Notes under the pieces: model-generated | The model's input: the letters and a program-made list of their open reading frames with translations, nothing else | Told to the model about the DNA's origin: nothing | Database searches by the model: none | Translations under genes and position numbers: made by a program | DNA from: Ktedonobacterales bacterium | GTDB taxonomy: Bacteria; Chloroflexota; Ktedonobacteria; Ktedonobacterales; JADMIN01 | DNA: 6,063 nucleotides | Assembly (NCBI GenBank): GCA_025450405.1 | Contig: JANWHL010000073.1 | Location: 1-6,063, forward strand | Reading direction: 5' to 3' | Shown here: in pieces, positions 4,918 through 6,063 of the stretch | Layout: each line of letters starts with the position of its first letter | Position numbering within the stretch: position 1 is the first letter of the stretch

Positions 4918-4926
4918 CGCACCGCC

Positions 4927-5769
4927 ATGTTGTTACGCCTGAAATTGCGCGTTGGCGCGGGCACGCTGCTCGCGGGCGCCGGACTGGCGGCCCTCGGTGA
5001 GCTCGTGGCCATCTGGAACGCCAACCCTCTCGCGCGCGGCTGGTTTGTCGCGATGGTCCTGATCACGCTGGGCACCGTGGCGCTGCTCTTCGGCGTGGTG
5101 GCCTACGCGCTGGTCTCTGACGAGGTGAATCTGGTCGGCCTGGGTGGGGCGGGTCTGCTGGCGCTCGGGGGATTCGCGCTCATCCTGGGCACGGTGGCGC
5201 TGGATGTGGTCGTCGTGCCGTTGTTGCTCGCGATGGCCGCGACGATTGCCGGCGTCCTCAACGCGCCCGGATCGGCCATGCAGACGGCGGTCAACTCGGT
5301 CATTGCCGGGATCAATGCCGTCGGCAGTGTCTTTGGCGGCGGATCAGTTCCGAGCGCGAAGATTCCCCAGGCCGATGGCACCCAGATCGTGTCGAGCATG
5401 CTCACCAGCCTGCACCTGCCGACGATTGCCGTCCTGACGCGCTGGGGGCGCTTCTTCTCCTCTGGAGGGCCGCTCACGCTCGGGTGCCTGGTGTTGGGCT
5501 ACGCACTCCTCAAACAAGGGGCGTTTCCTCGGCCCACGAGCTACCTCCTCGTCGGCGCGGCGGGGCTCAACCTGCTCTGCCAGTTGCTTGCCCTCGGCCC
5601 GCTGCCGCCGGCGGTGAGCGCCCCGCTGCTGGCGATCACCGGGATGCTGCTGTTCGCCGCCCTGGCCGTGTTCGCGGCGACGATCCTCTCTCCGCAAGCG
5701 GCCGCTCGACTCTGGTCGACGGGTGGAGCGCGGCTGGCGCTGCTGCGACAGAGTACGAGCCGTCAGTGA
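4927..5769 (+). CDS. Polytopic membrane protein of unknown function
   Basis: This 280-residue protein is not recognised. Hydrophobic segments, judged by eye, lie at about 11-30, 38-62, 69-91, 93-111, 181-196, 204-224 and 229-253, giving six or seven membrane spans in the inner membrane. The N-terminus MLLRLKLR is positively charged and would stay in the cytoplasm. The first four spans are rich in Leu/Ala/Gly with small-residue patches (AGAGLAALG, GLGGAGLLALGG) that favour tight helix packing. Between spans four and five lies a 70-residue non-membrane section (112-180) with a Gly/Ser stretch GSVFGGGSVPS, which could be an exposed loop or carry an amphipathic helix. The tail 254-280 is Arg-bearing. 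No transporter signature, catalytic motif or binding site is visible. It is divergent from the catabolic genes and has its own strong ribosome site, so a link to them is not supported. The coding call rests on length, hydrophobic pattern and ribosome site. Confidence 0.72.
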   Translation: MLLRLKLRVGAGTLLAGAGLAALGELVAIWNANPLARGWFVAMVLITLGTVALLFGVVAYALVSDEVNLVGLGGAGLLALGGFALILGTVALDVVVVPLLLAMAATIAGVLNAPGSAMQTAVNSVIAGINAVGSVFGGGSVPSAKIPQADGTQIVSSMLTSLHLPTIAVLTRWGRFFSSGGPLTLGCLVLGYALLKQGAFPRPTSYLLVGAAGLNLLCQLLALGPLPPAVSAPLLAITGMLLFAALAVFAATILSPQAAARLWSTGGARLALLRQSTSRQ

Positions 5770-6042
5770 CGCGACGGTCCACCTGGCCGACCTCCAGCGC
5801 GGCTTGACCACCCACCGCGTGTACCCGCTTTCGGACATGCCGTAGTCGTCCGGTCTGGCTCTCCACCGCACGGCAGCTCGGCGCGTAGGCCATCGCGACG
5901 ATTCAGTCCGCCGTGGTGTAACGCTCAGGCGTACGGAGTCCCATGACTCACGCGACCACGCGGCCACTGTGGATTCCCACGCTCAGGTAAGCATGCCGCC
6001 ATCCTGGCGGCCCCAGCCAAACGAAGGCGGCGGGTAGCGTCT
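5770..6042. other. Non-coding stretch after the membrane-protein gene
   Basis: I see no gene here. Frames on both strands are short or are continuations of shadows from the preceding gene. Features are a 9-bp direct repeat ACGCTCAGG (5921-5929 and 5979-5987) and the hairpin at 5995-6011. No classical intrinsic terminator follows the TGA at 5767-5769. Confidence 0.45.
5995..6011 (+). other. 7-bp GC hairpin before the 3'-edge gene
   Basis: GCCGCCA and TGGCGGC form an exact 7-bp stem with loop TCC, 31 bp upstream of the ATG at 6043 and 225 bp past the membrane-protein stop. There is no T-run. It may lie in the leader of the edge gene, end the preceding transcript, or be chance. Confidence 0.35.
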
Positions 6043-6063
6043 ATGCGAGCGGTGGTCTACGAC
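6043..6063 (+). CDS. Start of a probable zinc-type (MDR) alcohol dehydrogenase, cut by the window edge
   Basis: Only seven codons remain: ATG CGA GCG GTG GTC TAC GAC, reading MRAVVYD. This is a very common opening of medium-chain zinc-dependent alcohol and threonine dehydrogenase-like proteins, where the first beta strand reads M(K/R)A(V/L)V(Y/F)(D/E/H), and the window ends before any domain motif. A purine-rich GAAGGCGGCGGG lies upstream, but its best core is further away than ideal. If correct, it would be a second oxidoreductase near the catabolic genes, though on the opposite strand. Seven residues cannot prove a family, so this is a pattern-based guess. Confidence 0.45.

Larger units (their letters stand above)
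4530..4926. other. Divergent intergenic region of about 400 bp
   Basis: This stretch separates the small VOC gene (minus) from the membrane-protein gene (plus). Several frames are open, but their translations are Arg/Gly/Pro-rich, lack a recognisable fold and lack good ribosome sites. It holds a 12-bp tandem repeat (4665-4688), an inverted repeat TCACGGG/CCCGTGA with a 12-nt loop (4776-4801), and three copies of CCGTGYCGC close to the plus-strand ribosome site. It should contain promoters for both genes, yet no convincing -35/-10 pair stands out. Confidence 0.5.

Noticed and set aside
5770..6042. Degenerate gene or mobile-element remnant after the membrane-protein gene
   Set aside because: No frame gives a sustained recognisable protein segment, and there are no terminal inverted repeats or target duplications.

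Overview
This is a GC-rich bacterial window (roughly 70% G+C by eye) with strong Shine-Dalgarno sites, compact genes, and Ala/Arg/Gly/Pro-rich shadow frames. It would fit a high-GC actinobacterium or a Chloroflexota/Thermomicrobia-type organism. Nothing in it fixes the taxon: there is no rRNA, tRNA or other marker gene.

Layout: (1) 1-244 is a non-coding leader. (2) 245-907 (+) encodes a GNAT-type acetyltransferase. (3) A short convergent gap with a GC hairpin follows. (4) On the minus strand, read from high to low coordinates, come four genes: a small VOC/glyoxalase-fold protein (4529-4170), a maleylacetate reductase-like iron-ADH-superfamily enzyme (3943-2789), a maleylpyruvate isomerase/DinB-type protein with an SCP2-like tail (2555-1734), and a VOC protein resembling ring-cleaving dioxygenases (1610-999). 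(5) About 400 bp of divergent non-coding DNA follows. (6) 4927-5769 (+) encodes an unrecognised polytopic membrane protein. (7) A non-coding stretch leads to the first seven codons of a likely zinc-dependent (MDR) alcohol dehydrogenase, cut by the window edge at 6043.

The four minus-strand genes together suggest aromatic-ring catabolism. The families are those of ring-cleaving dioxygenases, maleylpyruvate isomerase (gentisate route) and maleylacetate reductase (hydroquinone/hydroxyquinol route to 3-oxoadipate). They are not tightly packed: the gaps are about 123-233 bp, each gene has its own candidate ribosome site, and the gaps carry dyads and short tandem repeats. They may therefore be separately promoted or regulated, and substrate and pathway are inference only.

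I found no CRISPR array, insertion sequence, phage gene, toxin-antitoxin pair or recognisable new defence system. The parts most worth a second look are small: a 26-bp perfect palindrome and a 17-bp dyad upstream of the dioxygenase-like gene, and a repeat-bearing intergenic region with a perfect but oddly placed Shine-Dalgarno site and an open His/Cys-rich reading frame upstream of the isomerase-like gene.
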